Assembly (NCBI RefSeq): GCF_009649225.1
Contig: NZ_WJPP01000001.1
Span: 496,001 to 560,000 of the forward strand
Length of the DNA: 64,000 nucleotides
Reading direction: 5' to 3'
DNA from: Spiribacter salilacus
Lineage (GTDB): Bacteria > Pseudomonadota > Gammaproteobacteria > Nitrococcales > Nitrococcaceae
Shown: in pieces, positions 49,234 through 57,901 of the stretch
Layout of the letters: the number at the start of each line of letters is the position of its first letter
Numbering within the stretch: position 1 is the first letter of the stretch
Notes under the pieces: model-generated
Seen by the model: only the letters and a program-made list of their open reading frames with translations
Told to the model about the DNA's origin: nothing
Databases searched by the model: none
Program-made: the position numbers and the translations under genes

Positions 49234-51108
49234 CTATTTCCGGCGAAAGAAGAAGAATGAAGGGAAGGCCGTAATTCTCGGCGCAAGCATGAAGCCAGAG
49301 GTGGCCCAAGGTTCGTTGAGCGCCTCTAGGTCACTGTCATCGGGACTCAGCACAATCGTCGCGCTGCCTTGGCCCCGGACATGATTCACGTAGCCTGGAG
49401 GCTTGTGGCTGTGCCTCTGCTTCCTTTTCTCGAGTATCTCCCACAGGTCAAATGTCAGATTACGTGAAATGACCCCGACACAGGGACCTCCGTCGCCGAC
49501 ACGGATCCTGTAGCACCAATAGAGTTCGGGATCCGCTTCCAGCTTGTAAGTGGTGACCACATCCGCGGCCTTTGCGAGGAAAGCCTGCCCGGTTTTCGCA
49601 TCGGCCGCGCTGAACTCGCTGCGGCCGACAAGGCCGCGAGCGGTGATGTCGCCGTCGCGACCGACTTCAACCATCGTGGACTTGCCGTTCCTCGCGGACC
49701 GATGAACCCGGCCAGATGCGAGCGTTGACGCTCGAAAAGCGTTGCTCTCGCCAACGATGAGGGAGGTGCGCGCGCGCGTGGCCCCGACGAAAAGGACCCT
49801 TGCTTCCTCTGCCTCGTCCTCGACCGTCTCGAATTCTGCGCCGTTCGGAAGCAGAAACACAACGTTGCTGGCCTCACGTCCCTTGCTGGCGTGGATTGTT
49901 CCGACGATCGGTCCCTGAAGGCCGTACTCGGGAAGGGTCAGTTCCACCGGAGGACGGGCCTGGCCCAGCCGCTTTCTGAGCTTCTGCATATCGACCGAGC
50001 CATCTCTGCGCCCTGCAACGCGCAAGAGGTGCTGCCATGCTTCGGCCGGCCCATAGTGCGGCGCAGTCTTGTTTTCGATCCGCGCAGCCCAGAGACCGAG
50101 GAAATGCCGCTCGGCCACGTGAGGCTCGACGAAATCCGAGAAGCAGATTGCAAGCCACGCCGGGAGCGTCGCTCCGTATCCTGACAGGCGCAGCCGATGA
50201 GGGAGGTCACAGAACTGCGCCGCCATCAGTACTTCGCCGCGGGTTCTGAAGAGCAGAAGATCGTCGCTTGTGAAGTCGGCGACCTTCATCTGGGTCCACT
50301 TCAAGCCCTTACTGTCTGCAAGCTCCCGGATTCTTTCTGCCGTCTCGGCGTGAAAGCCGTCGCGATGCCTATTCTTGTCGAGGACATCCTTCCGCAGATC
50401 GGAGAAGATCTTTTTCAGTCCCGGCGACGAAGTGCGGTAAATCTCCTTCAGGATCAACGTCTCGAAGCCCAGAGATCTTTGCGCACGCAGCCTTTCGAGA
50501 AGCGCTTCCCCTAGCTTGGCAGCGTCGCCGCTGCGATGTCCGAGGCTGTCGTCCGAAAACCCATAGATGGCCTGTGCCTCGTCAGCGAAGACTGTGACAC
50601 CGCAATCAGACGGCAACCTCTTCACCAGCTCCTCGATCAGGTCTGCCCGCTGCCCTACGAGGTCCTGTGCCTCGTCGATTACGACATGCTCGACCTGTGA
50701 CAGTTCATCGGCCACATCGTCATCAAACTTCAGGAGATCGATGACCCGGGCGATGTTCTCCTCATAGGACCCGGTCAGCCTCGCATTCGGGTCGTGCCCG
50801 GAGTGGATGGACCATGCGTGAGAATCGATCGTCGCTATCCTGATCGCGAAGGAGGCATCGCCGATGTAGGAATGCAACCGCGCGCGAATTTCTGCTACTG
50901 CGGTCCGGGTAAAGCTGATCATCCACGTGTTGCTGGGCTCGACATCCGCCGCACTTGTTAGATACGCAAGCCGCGCGCAAGCAACAGCTGTCTTGCCTGT
51001 TCCTGGCCCGGCTTCTACGATAATTCTGGCCTCAGCTACGGTTTCGATTACCTGACGCTGCTCTGCATCCCACTCTGTAACCACTGACGCCTGCTTGACC
51101 GCTATCAT
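49234..51108 (-). CDS. UvrD-like SF1 helicase of the DISARM-like operon
   Basis: The protein has 624 residues. The start is set at the ATG at 51108 with GGAG upstream; a frame to 51165 is possible. SF1 motifs are complete: IIVEAGPGTGKTAVACARLA (Walker A), SFTRTAVAEIRARL, HVVIDEAQDLVGQRAD, VFADEAQAIYGFSD, GTIHASKGREASNVVFLL and LFVGATRARTSLIVG. The C-terminal 120 residues are an uncharacterised domain (LYWCYRIRVGDGGPCVGVIS). It is the first gene of the operon, 5 nt before drmA. A second SF1 helicase (with NERD) closes the operon, which is unusual for DISARM. Confidence 0.88.
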   Translation of the reverse strand: MIAVKQASVVTEWDAEQRQVIETVAEARIIVEAGPGTGKTAVACARLAYLTSAADVEPSNTWMISFTRTAVAEIRARLHSYIGDASFAIRIATIDSHAWSIHSGHDPNARLTGSYEENIARVIDLLKFDDDVADELSQVEHVVIDEAQDLVGQRADLIEELVKRLPSDCGVTVFADEAQAIYGFSDDSLGHRSGDAAKLGEALLERLRAQRSLGFETLILKEIYRTSSPGLKKIFSDLRKDVLDKNRHRDGFHAETAERIRELADSKGLKWTQMKVADFTSDDLLLFRTRGEVLMAAQFCDLPHRLRLSGYGATLPAWLAICFSDFVEPHVAERHFLGLWAARIENKTAPHYGPAEAWQHLLRVAGRRDGSVDMQKLRKRLGQARPPVELTLPEYGLQGPIVGTIHASKGREASNVVFLLPNGAEFETVEDEAEEARVLFVGATRARTSLIVGESNAFRASTLASGRVHRSARNGKSTMVEVGRDGDITARGLVGRSEFSAADAKTGQAFLAKAADVVTTYKLEADPELYWCYRIRVGDGGPCVGVISRNLTFDLWEILEKRKQRHSHKPPGYVNHVRGQGSATIVLSPDDSDLEALNEPWATSGFMLAPRITAFPSFFFFRRK

Positions 51109-51331
51109 ATCAACATTACTCCAAGATCTAAGAGCTATAACTTTGGCTTTTGCTCGAGCTGGCAAACAGCGCGAGGTAATCGCATATATATCTCTCGTTC
51201 AGCTCCTTAACTAGGGTTAAAGGTTAGTAAAAGAACAAAAAGCTGGCGCACCACTCCCTATAATTTCAGTTCGTCGATCATCACCTTGCACAACCATCAT
51301 GTCTTGAGCCCTAATCTTTATCATTAACCCT

Positions 51332-51658
51332 TCAAAGCTCTTTTCGACACCCAACAACCCTCTCCCCCAAATAAGCCGCCTCGTTGCTCCCATCCAACAC
51401 ACGCCGCGACGCCGCGGTCACCTCATCATCCAACTCATGGCGCTCGAGGCCTAGATCGGCGGCCAGTTCAGCACCTGCAACGATGTTATATTTGGCAGCT
51501 TCAGCGAACTCATCACTCCCAGCCGACACCTGCTCCAACCATCCACACTCAAGGTGCATACGCATCAAAGCAATGCCATCGGAGGATTCCGCCCCTGCGG
51601 CTTTACCAGCCATTAGCAGACAGGCTAAACAGATTAAGACAGTCGTTCGTTGCTTCAT
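51332..51658 (-). CDS. Small exported protein of unknown function
   Basis: The protein has 108 residues from the ATG at 51658; a signal peptide is clear (TTVLICLACLLMAGKAAGAES). The mature part is acidic and helical with three cysteines overall (one in the signal, then LECGWLEQV and VVGCRKEL). I do not recognise the family. It stands alone between the DISARM-like operon and the divergent MoxR gene, with AAAGGATTGAT before the start codon. The region 51109-51331 upstream of the helicase operon holds no gene. Confidence 0.6.
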   Translation of the reverse strand: MKQRTTVLICLACLLMAGKAAGAESSDGIALMRMHLECGWLEQVSAGSDEFAEAAKYNIVAGAELAADLGLERHELDDEVTAASRRVLDGSNEAAYLGERVVGCRKEL

Positions 51659-51782
51659 ATCAATCCTTTGAAAGGCCGCTCCCTTTCGAACGCTAAATTG
51701 ATATTGCCAGATTTTTTCCATGGGCACACATTGGCATCTGCATCCGACGTTATTTGTCGCATCTGCGAATTATTTTTGCGGT

Positions 51783-52814
51783 ATGACAACCGTAAACCTT
51801 AAAGAAGCCCGGGAGCTTATCCGCACCTGCGGCACCAGCAATACCTTCATCTTTCAGGGGGAGCCGGGCGCGGGTAAATCGGCCATGCTCCAGACGCTAG
51901 CCGAGCAGACAGCGCTTGAGGCGCGCTACATCGACTGCGCGTTACTGGACCTAGGCGATCTGCAAATGCCGCGCGTGGGCGATGCGGTGGAGTTTGTGCC
52001 TAATCAGATGTTTGTGGGTAACAAACCCCTCATTGTCATGCTCGATGAGATTGGCAAAGCAATGCGCCCTGTGCAAAACGCGCTGCTCACCCTGTTGCTA
52101 GAGCACCGCATTGGTAATCACCCCCTGCCCGCTGGATCGATTGTGTTTGGCACTACCAACATGACCACCGATGGGCTGGGGGATATGCTGCAAGCCCATG
52201 CCAAAAACCGCGTCACCTTTTTAACCGTTCGCAAGCCCGATGCCGATGAATGGATTGAGTGGGGCATGGCCAATGGCATTGATGCCACGGTCTTAGCCTG
52301 GGTCAGGGAATACCCCCATTGCCTAGATAGCTACATCGACGACCCAGATGGTGCTGAAGACAACCCCTACATTTTTAACCCGCGCGAGCAGCAGACGGCT
52401 TTTGTTTCACCTCGCTCACTGGCGCATGCCTCGCATATCATCAAGCAGCGCAAACACTTCTCTGATGAACTGTTAATAGCCGCCTTATCCGGAACCATCG
52501 GTGAATCAGCCGCGCGAGATATGGAGGCCTTCCTCTCAGTGGCCGATGCCCTGCCCGCATTTAAAACCATTGTTACCGAGCCAGAGTCAGCAAAGGTACC
52601 CAAATCGCCCATTGCCTGCGTCATTCTGGTTCTCAGCGCACTAACACGGGTATCGGCCGAGACCATTGATGCGTGGATGACTTACCTACCCCGCCTGCCC
52701 CGCGAGGTGCAGATGATGTTTGCCACTCAGGCCATGCGCGGCAGCAACGCATTGGTATTCGCCCAATCAAAAACCTTCACCCAATGGGCGCGCGAGAACA
52801 GCTGGGCCGTCTAA
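51783..52814 (+). CDS. MoxR-like AAA+ ATPase
   Basis: The protein has 343 residues from the ATG at 51783. AAA+ motifs: Walker A FQGEPGAGKSAMLQTLAEQ (near 27), Walker B KPLIVMLDEIGKAMRPVQNA, sensor 1 IVFGTTNMTTDG and RNRVTFLT-type region with the arginine finger near AKNRVTF. MoxR ATPases work as chaperones with a VWA protein, here the DUF2201 protein encoded 4 nt downstream. Such pairs remodel or activate protein complexes; some are carried by phages or defence loci. The partner target is unknown. Confidence 0.87.
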   Translation: MTTVNLKEARELIRTCGTSNTFIFQGEPGAGKSAMLQTLAEQTALEARYIDCALLDLGDLQMPRVGDAVEFVPNQMFVGNKPLIVMLDEIGKAMRPVQNALLTLLLEHRIGNHPLPAGSIVFGTTNMTTDGLGDMLQAHAKNRVTFLTVRKPDADEWIEWGMANGIDATVLAWVREYPHCLDSYIDDPDGAEDNPYIFNPREQQTAFVSPRSLAHASHIIKQRKHFSDELLIAALSGTIGESAARDMEAFLSVADALPAFKTIVTEPESAKVPKSPIACVILVLSALTRVSAETIDAWMTYLPRLPREVQMMFATQAMRGSNALVFAQSKTFTQWARENSWAV

Positions 52815-52818
52815 TAAG

Positions 52819-53991
52819 ATGACAAAAAGCAAACTGAGCCCTCAGCGCCGACTACAGCGCAGTCATATCGCGCTAATGCGCTCTCCCCGCTTTGCTTTGA
52901 TCTCAGGGATTATTCTTTTAGGCGATAGCCGGGTTGAAGATGGCATCCCCACGGCCTACACCGACGGCCGCAATAAGGTCTATGGCCGGCAATTCCTGAA
53001 CACGTTAACCGACAAGCAGCTCAATTTTGTGGTGGCGCATGAAAATTTTCATGTGCTCTACAAGCACATGACCACCTGGCAAGGGCTGTGGAGACAGAAT
53101 CCAAGGCTTGCCAACATGGCCTGTGACTATGTCATCAACCAGCAAATCCTTGATCTCGACCCCGAAGGTAAGGAAATCGAGCTGCCTGACCTACCGCTTT
53201 GTATTGAGGAGCAATACCGCGGCTGGAATGCCGGTCAGGTTTATGAAGATTTAAGGCAGCAGCAAGAAGAGTCCGGTGCAGACGAGCAGTTCGACGACCA
53301 AGGGAGTTTCGACGAGCATGGTTTTGTAGATGCCCGATCGATGAGTGAACAGGCGAGAAAAGCGCTTCACCAAGCCATCGACCGGGCAGCACGTCAGGGC
53401 GACGGCTTGGCCACTCGACTCAATGGCACAAGGAGCCGCGATATTGGTGCGATCATAGAGTCTCAAGTTGATTGGCGCTCGCAATTGCAGGATTTTGTGC
53501 AATCCGTTTGCGCAGGCCGCACCAGCACCTCCTGGCGCAGGCCCAACCGGCGCTGGCTGGCCAGTGATATTTATATGCCAACGCCCTTCTCTGAGATCAT
53601 TGGGCCGATGGTCATTGGCGTTGATACCTCTGGCTCAATCGATGCAAGTCTGCTGAATCGGTTTTTATCGGAGATCGTGCATATCACCCAAACTATGCCG
53701 CCTGAGCGCGTCCATCTGCTGTATTGGGATACCCAGATTACCCGCGAGGAGGTTTACATATCCGGGGAATATGAGGCTTTGGCCTGCTCAACCAAGCCTG
53801 TGGGAGGCGGCGGTACCGATGCCGCCTGTGTAAAGCACTTTGTCGATGCTATGAATACCAAGCCAGAGCTGGTCTTGATGCTAACTGACGGCTACCTATG
53901 CGGTGCATGGCCCTGTTTCAACGAACCGGCACTATGGCTATCAAGCAGTGACGAGAAGTCTCCCTATGGCAAGACCATTCACATTGAGTAG
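52819..53991 (+). CDS. VWA-like metallopeptidase-type protein (DUF2201)
   Basis: The protein has 390 residues. The start is at 52819, right after the ATPase gene stop (TAATAAG-ATG). N-terminal half: a zinc-peptidase-like motif VVAHENFHVLYKH (HENFH), then NMACDYVINQQILDL. C-terminal half: a VWA-like domain with MIDAS-type motif VIGVDTSGSIDASLLNRFL, the threonine-like GGGGTDAACVKHF and LVLMLTDGYLCG. This order is that of the DUF2201 family, regular partner of MoxR ATPases. It probably acts in the cytoplasm, as no signal is seen. Confidence 0.88.
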   Translation: MTKSKLSPQRRLQRSHIALMRSPRFALISGIILLGDSRVEDGIPTAYTDGRNKVYGRQFLNTLTDKQLNFVVAHENFHVLYKHMTTWQGLWRQNPRLANMACDYVINQQILDLDPEGKEIELPDLPLCIEEQYRGWNAGQVYEDLRQQQEESGADEQFDDQGSFDEHGFVDARSMSEQARKALHQAIDRAARQGDGLATRLNGTRSRDIGAIIESQVDWRSQLQDFVQSVCAGRTSTSWRRPNRRWLASDIYMPTPFSEIIGPMVIGVDTSGSIDASLLNRFLSEIVHITQTMPPERVHLLYWDTQITREEVYISGEYEALACSTKPVGGGGTDAACVKHFVDAMNTKPELVLMLTDGYLCGAWPCFNEPALWLSSSDEKSPYGKTIHIE

Positions 53992-54018
53992 GTTCCTAAT
54001 TAGGAAGGTAACAGTCAC

Positions 54019-54282
54019 ATGGAGGTTTTCCATCCCATGCTAAGGGTATTCAGAGAACCGGATGGCACCTGGTCATCCGATCGCTACGGGATGGGCGTCA
54101 CACCCCGTTGGCGCGATGGCCCCAAACGCGCGGATTCAATTGAGGAGTTTGAGGACGAGGTGGCTGACCGCCTCGCCATCCTGCTACTCGTTGACCCCGG
54201 CGTAAGCCTTGATAACGTGGGCCGACGCATCAACAACGATATCTTTTGGCTTTTTTATGAAGTAGAGGCCGAGGCGGATTAG
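54019..54282 (+). CDS. Small acidic protein following the MoxR/DUF2201 pair
   Basis: The 87-residue protein has FREPDGTWSSDRYGMGVTPRW and an acidic C-terminus (NDIFWLFYEVEAEAD). It starts 27 nt after the DUF2201 gene with AGGAAGG upstream, so it is probably the third gene of the operon. I do not recognise a family. No membrane segment or cysteine is present. It could be a substrate or regulator of the ATPase. Confidence 0.65.
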   Translation: MEVFHPMLRVFREPDGTWSSDRYGMGVTPRWRDGPKRADSIEEFEDEVADRLAILLLVDPGVSLDNVGRRINNDIFWLFYEVEAEAD

Positions 54283-54310
54283 TTGTGTAGGCCGCGCTGG
54301 GGGCGGTTCA

Positions 54311-54600
54311 CTAGCGGCTGCTCTCTTGCCATTGCTGATATTCCTTTTCTGAAAGGAAATCCCGGGCTAAGACTCGACGGATGTAGGCAGAAAGACTCTC
54401 GCCCGCTGCCTCAGCAAGATCCTCTAGGTTCTGTTTGAGAAGTAACGGGATTTCGACGCAAGCAACCGCGCTGGCAGCCAGAGCTTGATCACTGCATCGT
54501 TGATAGAAAAGCGCGCAAAGACATCCCCATCAAAACGCGTCCCTCTTTTGGCATGTGGCCACATAGCTTTTACCCATCCTTGACCGCTATTGCTTTGGCA
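54311..54600 (-). pseudogene. Frameshifted ribbon-helix-helix-like gene remnant
   Basis: On the minus strand 54311-54458 reads VEIPLLLKQNLEDLAEAAG, then ESLSAYIRRVLARDFLSEKE, a good CopG/RHH-type helix pair, to a stop at 54311. In this frame no start codon is found before a stop upstream. A neighbouring frame (to 54654) carries INDAVIKLWLPARLLA, which would suit the first strand of such a domain. A single frameshift would join the two. Probably a dead antitoxin-like gene. Confidence 0.4.
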
Positions 54601-54633
54601 GTGTACTAAAAGAAGGCTGTTCAAGGAGCGATC

Positions 54634-55446
54634 ATGCCAACAAAAAGCCACCATAAACTGCTTTTAAGCCTGTGGTTTAGCGCGTCATTATTTTCGACAA
54701 CGCTAAGCGCGCAGCCCAGCGAGGAAGATCTTGCGCCTCATATTGTTGACTACTTCCAAAGTGATGATGCGCAGCGCGAGATTGTCCAGAACCTCGACAT
54801 TCCAGCGGATCGGGAAGACATATACCGTGATCACCTTCAGAAGCTATTCAGCGAAGAGGGCCTGATTGATGAGATTGCGCTCAATACCGCCGGCATCCTC
54901 GCCTCGGCGCCCAACACCAAGTTAGAGACGCTGCAGCCAAGTTTTGCCGAAGTGGGATTTGCGATTGCTGAGAATGCAGTATCTGAAGGATTACAGCGCC
55001 TACCCCCTGCCGAGGCACGTTTACTGGTGGCCCATGATCTTGTTGCTACAAACGAACTGCCGCCGCGGCTTTGCATGGCCGCGATCAACAATGAGCTTTC
55101 CGCAGCCGAGCAAACCGCATTGAGCATTGATTATCAAAACCTGCTCCCACGCCAGACGCTGCGCGAGTACCTCACACTCACCCGAAGGGCCATGCAGGCG
55201 CATTACCGTGGATCCCCCATGCCGCGCAGTATCTCGCCCAGCCAGCAGAAAATCGCCAACGAGGCTTTTTACCAACGCCTATTCGAACACCCCCATTACG
55301 AGCTGCTCAGTAAAGTCCTGGCCAATCCCGATCAATACTCAGACGCTGAAAACTGCTGGGCCAATATTGAGACAGGCTGGATCGTGTTAGAAACGCCCGG
55401 CGTGATTGGCGATTGGCTCATCATTTCGTTGATTGGTAGCTTATGA
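54634..55446 (+). CDS. Exported protein of unknown function
   Basis: The protein has 270 residues, with AAGGAGCG before the ATG. A signal peptide is clear (HHKLLLSLWFSASLFSTTLSAQ). The mature protein is helical and acidic, with repeated short motifs such as NLDIPADREDIYRDHLQKLF and QKIANEAFYQRLFEHPHYELL; two cysteines (RLCMAAINN, AENCWANIE). I know no family for it. It may be coupled with the small membrane protein downstream (75 nt gap). Confidence 0.72.
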   Translation: MPTKSHHKLLLSLWFSASLFSTTLSAQPSEEDLAPHIVDYFQSDDAQREIVQNLDIPADREDIYRDHLQKLFSEEGLIDEIALNTAGILASAPNTKLETLQPSFAEVGFAIAENAVSEGLQRLPPAEARLLVAHDLVATNELPPRLCMAAINNELSAAEQTALSIDYQNLLPRQTLREYLTLTRRAMQAHYRGSPMPRSISPSQQKIANEAFYQRLFEHPHYELLSKVLANPDQYSDAENCWANIETGWIVLETPGVIGDWLIISLIGSL

Positions 55447-55521
55447 ATGGGGGTGTGGTAACGCGATATGTCGGCACAGAAGCACTGCTAAAACACTCAA
55501 ACCGGCAAGTGGGAGAAAACA

Positions 55522-55761
55522 ATGACCGACGAAGGAATTCTCCTGATAGTTGGCGCCCTGCTTTTCATTTTTATCGCCCTTCCGATCGCGCTTTGGCTGA
55601 TCACACGCACGTTGTTTGGTGCGGCTTTTTTATTTGCCTACGCCGGTGAGCAAGGGTTTATCGGATTCGCGGTTTATATCGCTTGTTGGGTTTTTATGTT
55701 TCCGGTCATGTTAATCGTGTCGTTAATCGTTGGCATTTTAAACAATTCTAAAAACGCGTAG
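55522..55761 (+). CDS. Small two-helix membrane protein
   Basis: The 79-residue protein, with GGGAGAAAACA before its ATG, consists of two long hydrophobic segments (ILLIVGALLFIFIALPIALW and FIGFAVYIACWVFMFPVMLI) with a short loop between. Function is unknown. Small membrane proteins next to exported ones can act in stress or as immunity proteins, but nothing in the sequence decides this. The 145 bp after it, to 55906, hold nothing I can support. Confidence 0.65.
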   Translation: MTDEGILLIVGALLFIFIALPIALWLITRTLFGAAFLFAYAGEQGFIGFAVYIACWVFMFPVMLIVSLIVGILNNSKNA

Positions 55762-55906
55762 TGGAACGGACATCGATCCGCCCGGAGGCTTGATCTTACT
55801 CGGTGACGGCGGCGTCTCATGAATAATCTCACATGCCGATGACTGTTTAATCTAGTTGTGCCCAAATGGGAACTCCACTTCGTCGTTCATAATGCCCTCC
55901 TGTCAT

Positions 55907-56278
55907 GGTATTCCCCCCATTTATAACCGGGGCGATAAGTAGAGCTCATCAGGCGGCCATGGCTACCTTCTGTTTAGGGGTTATGCCGCCAATCAAAAAA
56001 TTAGGTCGTTCATTGCTGTAAGTCCATAGCCAGTCATAACGGACCGTTCGGTTGTAGCCCTCAAAGTAGGCATTCTGCTGAGGCTTCGCTCGCCACTCGA
56101 TGAGCTGCTCACGAGAGCCGATGAGTCGATCAGCCGGCGGCGAGAAGTCCGCATCCATGATCAGCCCTTCATAGTTGGAGTCATCGATGACGTTTAATAG
56201 TCGGTAGGGCCGTCCATCCAATAGCTGCTCGTACATAAAGTCCACTTATCACCTCGATCATTTTTCGGTGGAATTACC
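55907..56278 (-). mobile_element. 372-bp deletion derivative of IS3 element A (MITE-like)
   Basis: Both terminal repeats are present (left 55907-55940 with GGGGCGATAAGTAG; right 56243-56278 with ACTTATCACCTCGATCA), related to those at 40159 and 41873. Between them remains only the last third of orfB (MDFMYEQLLDGRPYRLLNVI ... [13 protein letters not shown]), missing about 14 codons at the DWL-W junction. orfA and the first two thirds of orfB are deleted. It lies at the 3' end of the gene at 56258-56677. Confidence 0.85.
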
Positions 56279-56677
56279 CTCCTCCGTACGACCGTGCAGA
56301 ATCTCCTCTTCAATCCGTTCGATCGTTCCATCAATCCGCTCCAATCTCTGAGCTAACCTATCTGCAATCTGGCTGAGCGCGTGATGCCCGGAAAGGGAGG
56401 ACGCGAGAACAAAATTCTGAAGTGCCACCTCGTCGACAATGCGATATGGAATATCCCTCTCCTGGTTTTCCAATTGGACACGCTCAATCCATCCGCGATG
56501 CCTCATTTCCCGCAGGTGCGGTTGACATTGCGCATTCAACTGCCCCGCAGCGGCAGTAAACCGGCTAGTGGCTTGAAGCTGAGCTCGGACCCTGCTGGAC
56601 TTGAAATATCGGTATTCTGGATCGCCATGGACTTTAAGTATGGCGTCTGCGACGTCAACTAAAGTTGGCCGTGTCAT
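56258..56677 (-). CDS. Winged-helix-like protein with C-terminus altered by an IS end
   Basis: The 139-residue protein (TLVDVADAILKVHGDPEYRY; QCQPHLREMRHRGWIERVQ) looks like a small DNA-binding or adaptor protein with a C-terminal helix rich in Arg/Glu (LERIDGTIERIEEEILHG). I do not recognise a family. The last five residues (NSTEK) and the stop are encoded by the terminal repeat of the IS fragment at 55907-56278. The original C-terminus is therefore lost, and function is uncertain. Confidence 0.55.
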   Translation of the reverse strand: MTRPTLVDVADAILKVHGDPEYRYFKSSRVRAQLQATSRFTAAAGQLNAQCQPHLREMRHRGWIERVQLENQERDIPYRIVDEVALQNFVLASSLSGHHALSQIADRLAQRLERIDGTIERIEEEILHGRTEEGNSTEK

Positions 56678-56873
56678 CGTCTAATCCCCTTGTCTCCGTA
56701 TCTGACTGCCGGTCCATTCAGAATGGTATGCACACGTTTCAATCTCAGCAAATCATAAATTCTTTTGTACCTAAGAAGACCATAAACTTCATATCTTAAC
56801 CATGTCCCGCGACAATCATTGTCGTGCCACTGACTTAATCTGGAATGAAAAAAAGGTATAGGCAAGGGCAAGC
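56678..56873. other. AT-rich intergenic stretch
   Basis: Divergent region between the winged-helix-like gene and the short gene remnant. It is AT-rich and probably carries promoters; no gene or clear box is supported. Confidence 0.4.
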
Positions 56874-57145
56874 GTGAACAAACCAAAACACTTCACACTC
56901 GAATCACTAGAAAAAGCCGAGAGACGTCTGGCGCGCCTCATGCGACTCGCCGAGCTGAACGCACCACAGATGGTGCTAGAAGAAGAATAGCTGTGGTTCC
57001 AGATCGACGCGGACCGGGCCGACAAGCTGACCCATGGCCTGCCAGCGCCGTACTCCGTAGAGCAACAAGCAAAGCTTGCTTGGCTAGAGCAGGTAGAGCA
57101 GGACAACGAGCAAGCCCGCCTAAATAACCGTCAAAGAGCGGCACG
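56874..57145 (+). pseudogene. Small gene interrupted by an amber codon
   Basis: From a GTG at 56874 (after GGCAAGGGC) the frame gives VNKPKHFTLESLEKAERR, then LMRLAELNAPQMVLEEE and a TAG at 56988. It continues without a break as LWFQIDADRADKLTHGLPAP, with a further helix AKLAWLEQVEQDNEQARL. Both halves have the same helical, charged style, so TAG probably replaces a tryptophan codon of one gene of about 90 residues. Family unknown. Confidence 0.45.
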
Positions 57146-57400
57146 ATGTCGTCCTACGTTTATCTTTTGCTTGAACCCGAGACCAAGCGCCCGTTCTTTG
57201 CTCGCACCGATAGGTGGATCGAGCTACCCTTTACAAGCAGTTGTTTGGGTGTATCGACACTGACTATAGCCGAACCCGCCGCCATTCTGCCTTCAGATAC
57301 ATCAGCCCAGATGCATTCGAGGCTCAGGTTGCGGTGTAATCAGCTGTTCACTTTTTTTGGGCAAGGTCACTATAGATATAACCGGGCTCGTAGGCTTTAA
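57146..57400 (+). CDS. Doubtful short protein, possibly a truncated GIY-YIG-like start
   Basis: An ATG at 57146 opens MSSYVYLLLEPETKRPFFAR. The beginning resembles the first strand of GIY-YIG-type domains (YVYLLxxPxTxxPFxxG), but the expected glycine and later motifs are absent. The end overlaps the truncated transposase gene on the other strand. It is either debris or a gene cut by that IS. Confidence 0.25.
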   Translation: MSSYVYLLLEPETKRPFFARTDRWIELPFTSSCLGVSTLTIAEPAAILPSDTSAQMHSRLRLRCNQLFTFFGQGHYRYNRARRL

Positions 57401-57845
57401 ACGGCTTCGCTTTGACCGCATCGCACGGTTCGGCCGGGCGAAGATCCGCCAGCCGGGAGACGCCATTGCACCGCAGGCAGCGATCCAGCGCCGAGCGCGA
57501 GAGATCGGAGTGGATGAACCCACGCACCACCGTCAGCAGGTCATCGAGCGGCAGCAGCAGTGTGCGGCGCAGCTCGATGACGATGGCCTCCTGAGCGGAG
57601 CTGAGTGTTGCCAGCAGGTTTTTCCGCGTGTGCGAGTCATCGTGGATCGTCTCGCTATTGCGCCAGTGGAGTACCGTCGACACCGAAACGCCGAGCTCCT
57701 CGGCCAGCGCCCGGATGCTCTTTTCGGAGGACTGAATGTGCGCTCTCGTTTTGGGTATCGTTGTCGCGTTCGCGTGAAACCGGATATTCAACGTCGGGCC
57801 TCCTCGAGCAAAGTGTTCAGCAATTCGCGTGCACACCACAAACAA
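57348..57845 (-). pseudogene. Truncated IS481-like transposase
   Basis: The frame encodes the N-terminal helix-turn-helix part of an IS481-type transposase: NIRFHANATTIPKTRAHIQS, RALAEELGVSVSTVLHWRN, LDRCLRCNGVSRLADLRPAE, KPFKAYEPGYIY. It ends at SDLAQKK exactly where the DDE catalytic domain would begin. The catalytic part is absent. The likely original start is the TTG before NIRFHAN (near 57790) rather than the first ATG. Confidence 0.75.
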
Positions 57846-57901
57846 TAGCTCTCCGGGAACATGGAATCATCCGAGACGTGACAGCTATGCGAACCTAAAC
57901 A

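Noticed and set aside
42506-51108. A complete standard DISARM system including the SNF2 helicase at 36-39 kb as DrmD
   Set aside because: The SNF2 gene is on the other strand beyond several IS elements and is coupled to its own TPR partner; DrmC and a class-typical methyltransferase are absent.
55443-55649. Possible gene starting in the ATGA overlap after the exported protein
   Set aside because: It lies out of frame over the start of the membrane-protein gene at 55522, which has a better ribosome site and clear membrane helices.
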